A DNA stretch of 64,000 bases from Acidithiobacillus ferridurans (lineage in GTDB: Bacteria; Pseudomonadota; Gammaproteobacteria; Acidithiobacillales; Acidithiobacillaceae), in NCBI RefSeq assembly GCF_003966655.1, contig NZ_AP018795.1, positions 2,249,501 to 2,313,500 of the forward strand. Direction: 5' to 3'. A program made the position numbers and the translations under genes. Positions 60,817 to 64,000 of this stretch are shown here, in pieces (position 1 is the stretch's first letter; every line of letters starts with the position of its first letter). Below the pieces are notes generated by a model. The model searched no databases, had not been told where the DNA came from, and saw nothing but the letters and a program-made list of their open reading frames with translations.

Positions 60817-61734
60817 TCATTTTGGTGCATAAAAATATATTGGCATTAAAGGCAGAAGCACTTTATCGTCATCGGCCATTTTAGGATAGAACTCCTGCCA
60901 TAGGGCAATCAAGCGATCCAAATCAATCAGCTCAACATGCACATGTGAACCTCTCGCGGCTGTTTTAGCATCTGGGGTGAACCCACCTGATGAAACAAAA
61001 ATACCAACATCTCCTTCTTTCTGTAATAAGCCCATTAATTGGCGAACTTCCATTACTGGGGCCTTGTCCTGTCGGTGCTTGATTTGCACTTTGATGCGTG
61101 GAGTTACTGTGCCTAAGGGGTCGCGATAGGCAATGATATCAACCCCGCCATCCTTACCTCTTGGAGCAATAAATGGGGTATAGTAGCCCATGCCGCGCAG
61201 TAATGCGGCAACAATATCCTGGAATTCATATTCATTTTTCTTGTCGATACCAGCTTTAATGCCATCAATAGATGCTTCTTCCAGTTCTTGGATGGTCGCC
61301 TCTTGGCGGTGCTCTTCGATTTCACCCGGGCCTAATAATGGGGATTGTATTTCTGCAATAGGCGTGTCTGCGTTTAGGTTTTTGGCTTTCCAGTCACGAT
61401 AAGCAGCAGTCGCAGCATCTAGAAGTCCTTTCGGTCCAAGCTCCAATTTCTTTTCGCCCTCCGGGGTGAGGTACCATACCCCTTTCTTTTTGACAAGAAA
61501 TCCCGCTTTAATGGCATCAATACTAAAAAAATGTAGTGTAGATTGCCAGCGAATATTTCCACTCTTTTCGTAGCTCGCTTTGGCCCAATCGTCCAGCTCG
61601 ACCTTATTAGGTATCTCAGCTACAAGATCGCGTCCTGGCGCCTCACCGCCCTTGTCTTTGAGAATCACGAATGCCGCGTGAAGGACCTTTGCAGCAAGTG
61701 CTCGCGAGCGTGAAACATCGGTTGCGTCTGACAT
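60817..61734 (-). CDS. Mrr-type restriction endonuclease
   Basis: This 305-residue protein has an N-terminal winged-helix Mrr_N domain (about residues 10-110: WQSTLHFFSIDAIKAGFLVK, GVWYLTPEGEKKLEL) and a C-terminal PD-(D/E)xK nuclease (RGKDGGVDIIAYRDPLG with the Asp and RIKVQIKHR with Gln and Lys). Mrr cuts methylated DNA. It starts one base after the hsdR stop, with GGGAG in the end of that gene, so both are co-translated. The coding sequence is more AT-rich than the nif genes. Confidence 0.9.
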   Translation of the reverse strand: MSDATDVSRSRALAAKVLHAAFVILKDKGGEAPGRDLVAEIPNKVELDDWAKASYEKSGNIRWQSTLHFFSIDAIKAGFLVKKKGVWYLTPEGEKKLELGPKGLLDAATAAYRDWKAKNLNADTPIAEIQSPLLGPGEIEEHRQEATIQELEEASIDGIKAGIDKKNEYEFQDIVAALLRGMGYYTPFIAPRGKDGGVDIIAYRDPLGTVTPRIKVQIKHRQDKAPVMEVRQLMGLLQKEGDVGIFVSSGGFTPDAKTAARGSHVHVELIDLDRLIALWQEFYPKMADDDKVLLPLMPIYFYAPK

Positions 61735-61735
61735 C

Positions 61736-64000
61736 TTATCTCCCTGTTAGGTGTTCGTTAGCAGCATACAAATACCGCTGAAACCCACTGAATGCCTTCC
61801 TCACCTCTGCCGGGCTACCCAGCTCAGCAAAGGCATCGGATATGGCGTTGTTGTACTTCAGCCGGAGTAGCGGCGATAATTTTTCGGTATCCAGTTCCGC
61901 ATCACCCACTTTCACGTATTGCGCCAGCACAAAGTCCAGAAAGGCCCGCTGCTTGTCGGTGAACTGTTGGTCCATACTCTGCTTGGCGTGTTCAGCCCGC
62001 TCTGATCTGGAAACCGGTTGCAAGGCAAAGGCCACATAGGCCAGCACGTCATAGAGATCACTATTCTGCGCGTCGATGATTTGCTGCATCTCCATGAGCA
62101 GTTCCCGGTTATAGCCCTTCTCGGCCAGTCCCTGCAGAAAGCTCTTCCGCGTCTCAGGATCGCTCCATATCTGGCGAAGCGCGTCCTCATCCTTGAAGAA
62201 CTCCGGCAGTGTGCCAAAGAGCCCTTCCAGAAACTGCGCTGCCGTAACGGGATTTCCATCTGGTCCGAAATAGATGGTGGAAGATATGCTCTGGATGCTG
62301 CGCTCCTTCCCATCCCGCAGCTTCACCCGGATTTTGACGGGCCGCTCGGTCGGCGGTAGAGGTAGACGGGGTTCCCGCACTTCGCTGCTTCCCCCTGTGG
62401 ATTCCGCTTCCAGCGGCTCGCCATCCCATTCCGGATCACCAAAATGATGATGCGCCTTCACGAAGTCATAGACGGTGAAAAAGTCCTTCCCATCATACAG
62501 CCGGGTGCCCCGACCGATGATTTGCTTGAATTCGATCATGCTGTTGATTTGGCGAAGCAGAACGATATTGCGAATGTTCCGGGCATCGACGCCGGTGCTC
62601 AGCTTTTGGCTGGTGGTCAGGATGGTGGGGATATTTTTTTCGTTGTCCTGGAAGTCTTTCAGATACTGATCGCCCATGCTGCCGTCATTGGCCGTCACGC
62701 GGACACAGTAGAGGGGATCGGTGCTGGTCTTCTCCTGATTGATGATGTCCCGCACCATGGCGGCATGTTCCTGATTGGCGCAGAACACCAAGGTCTTCTC
62801 GCGCTGGTCGATCTGGCTCATGAAGAGTTTTACCCGATAGCGTTCCCGCTCGGGGATGACGATTTTGCGATTGAAGTCTTTTTCCAGATAGGTTTTTCCA
62901 GGCTGAATTTCCCCTTCGAGGAGATCATCATCGGGGGTGTATATGTATTCGTCGATGGTGGTGGCGAATTGCTTGACCTTGAAAGGGGTCAGGAAGCCGT
63001 CGTTGATACCGTCCTTGAGGCTGTAAATATAGACCGGCGCTCCAAAGTACGCATAGGTGTCCACGTTGTCCCGGCGCTTGGGTGTAGCGGTGAGGCCCAA
63101 CTGTACCGCAGGCGCAAAGTATTCGAGGATGCCGCGCCAGCTGCTTTCGTCCTTGGCGCCGCCCCGGTGACATTCATCCACCACGATGAAGTCGAAGAAG
63201 TCCGGCGGATAGTCCCCGAAGTACGGCGTGTCACCGGCACCGCTCATGAACGTCTGGAAAATGCTGAAAAAGATACTGCCGTTGGTAGGGACGCGGCCTT
63301 TCTTGCGGATATCCTCAGGAGCAATCCGCACCAGGGCATCTTCGGGAAACGCGTTGAAGGCATTGAATGCCTGATTGGCGAGGATGTTCCGGTCGGCCAG
63401 GAAAAGAATACGCGGCCTGCGGCTGGGTTCGCGGGAGAGGTTCCAGCGGGCCTGAAAAAGCTTCCAAGCGATCTGGAAGGCGATGAAGGTTTTGCCCGTG
63501 CCGGTGGCCAGCGTCAGGAGGATGCGCTCCTGTCCCTGTGCAATGGCTTCCAGGACGCGCTGTACGGCGGTCTCCTGATAGTAGCGGGGTTGGAACGAGC
63601 CGCCGACACTTTCAAACGGAATGGCGGCAAAACGATCCCGCCACGCATTTTCTACGACATGGGTTTGATTCCAGAGTTCTTCGGGGGAAGGATAACAGGG
63701 TAGTTCACCTTCCGAACCCATTTCCATGTCGATGCCATAGATGGTTGTTCCGTTGGTGGCATAGGTGAAGCGTATGGCCATCTTCAGAGCGTATTGCTTG
63801 GCCTGCATGACTCCTTCGGTATGGGGCAGATCGCGGCGCTTGGCTTCGACGATGGCGAGCTTTTCGTTACGGTATTCCAGCACGTAGTCGGCAATCTCGG
63901 GCTTGCCGCGTTGTCCGGCACCTTGTAACCGCCCCTGAGTGATCCGGTACTCCCGCAGTACCCGGCTGCCTTCCACCACACCCCAGCCAGCGGCCTTGAG
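61736..64000 (-). CDS. hsdR: Type I restriction enzyme R subunit HsdR, 5' end outside window
   Basis: The frame is open to the right edge, so the N terminus is missing; 754 residues are seen. The endonuclease part has IVEAKRRDLPHTEGV, then a helicase with LATGTGKTFIAFQ (motif I), VVDECHRGGAKDE (motif II), LGLTATPKR (motif III) and IIGRGTRLYDG (motif VI). The C terminus resembles the EcoEI R type. HsdR cuts foreign DNA after translocation; hsdM and hsdS must lie outside the window. It is coupled to mrr. Confidence 0.92.
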   Translation of the reverse strand, partial: LKAAGWGVVEGSRVLREYRITQGRLQGAGQRGKPEIADYVLEYRNEKLAIVEAKRRDLPHTEGVMQAKQYALKMAIRFTYATNGTTIYGIDMEMGSEGELPCYPSPEELWNQTHVVENAWRDRFAAIPFESVGGSFQPRYYQETAVQRVLEAIAQGQERILLTLATGTGKTFIAFQIAWKLFQARWNLSREPSRRPRILFLADRNILANQAFNAFNAFPEDALVRIAPEDIRKKGRVPTNGSIFFSIFQTFMSGAGDTPYFGDYPPDFFDFIVVDECHRGGAKDESSWRGILEYFAPAVQLGLTATPKRRDNVDTYAYFGAPVYIYSLKDGINDGFLTPFKVKQFATTIDEYIYTPDDDLLEGEIQPGKTYLEKDFNRKIVIPERERYRVKLFMSQIDQREKTLVFCANQEHAAMVRDIINQEKTSTDPLYCVRVTANDGSMGDQYLKDFQDNEKNIPTILTTSQKLSTGVDARNIRNIVLLRQINSMIEFKQIIGRGTRLYDGKDFFTVYDFVKAHHHFGDPEWDGEPLEAESTGGSSEVREPRLPLPPTERPVKIRVKLRDGKERSIQSISSTIYFGPDGNPVTAAQFLEGLFGTLPEFFKDEDALRQIWSDPETRKSFLQGLAEKGYNRELLMEMQQIIDAQNSDLYDVLAYVAFALQPVSRSERAEHAKQSMDQQFTDKQRAFLDFVLAQYVKVGDAELDTEKLSPLLRLKYNNAISDAFAELGSPAEVRKAFSGFQRYLYAANEHLTGR

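Noticed and set aside
45900-64000. A second copy of the tRNA-Val 3' end (attR)
   Set aside because: Scanning by eye for the last 20 bases of the tRNA gave no match; it is probably outside the window or lost, so no attR is reported.

Overview
The window looks like chromosome from an acidophilic, nitrogen-fixing Acidithiobacillus (A. ferrooxidans group). This rests on recognition of the gene set: a complete aerotolerant-type nif cluster with draT/draG, a sucrose synthase/sucrose-phosphate synthase pair like that of A. caldus and A. ferrooxidans, and the gene order nifHDK-fdx-fdx-nifENX. No database search was possible, so the species is an inference.

Positions 1-33,400 are a nitrogen fixation island. 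On the minus strand, one long unit runs from nifH (19,685) through nifDK, two 2Fe-2S ferredoxins, nifE, nifN, nifX, two small NifX-associated genes, fdxB and nifQ to an unknown gene that ends at a hairpin near 9,100. A second minus-strand unit, with its own sigma-54 promoter at 8,932-8,947, holds an IscA-like gene, nifU, nifS, nifV, nifP, nifW, a SagB-type oxidoreductase, a rhodanese-ankyrin fusion and small genes. On the plus strand, a degenerate receiver gene, draT, draG (fused to an ArsC-like domain) and an oxygen-sensitive-type nifA diverge from nifH. They are followed by a nifB operon (nifB, ferredoxin, IscA-like, TPR and LRV proteins, two NifZ-like proteins, a second NifS-like protein, nifT, a lysine-less DegT homologue, a 2Fe-2S ferredoxin and a SIR2-like protein). 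I found four sigma-54 sites, three of them with one or two TGT-N10-ACA NifA boxes close upstream; the nifH boxes also lie upstream of the fourth. NifA, sigma-54 and DraT/DraG therefore give transcriptional and post-translational control of one nitrogenase.

Positions 33,400-45,850 are ordinary chromosome with molybdenum, carbon and stress genes: modD and a molbindin, an aldehyde dehydrogenase, a truncated globin, an MFS transporter, a sucrose block (mscS-like, pfkB kinase, sucrose-phosphate synthase, sucrose synthase), an MGMT and a tandem DUF202 membrane protein. A tRNA-Val(CAC) gene closes this part.

Positions 45,940 to about 58,480 are an integrated element next to the tRNA. It has integrase and excisionase, a lambda-like divergent regulatory switch (S24 repressor, Cro/YdaS-like protein, matched twin operators at a leftward and a rightward promoter), a replication gene carrying an internal iteron cluster, a DnaC-like loader, an adenine methylase and SSB, but no virion genes. 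This is the layout of a phage satellite or degenerate prophage. Its cargo, 54,483-57,771, is the most interesting part of the window: a translationally coupled operon of SLATT membrane protein, TGT-like, OGG-like glycosylase, QueC-like and ThsB-type TIR protein. It resembles the accessory module of type IV CBASS, but no CD-NTase is present, and the TIR protein begins with a glycine-rich N terminus. A frameshifted second TIR-like gene and IS3-family remnants follow.

The window ends with a complete IS3-family element (58,963-60,609), an Mrr-like endonuclease and most of a type I restriction HsdR gene that runs off the right edge.
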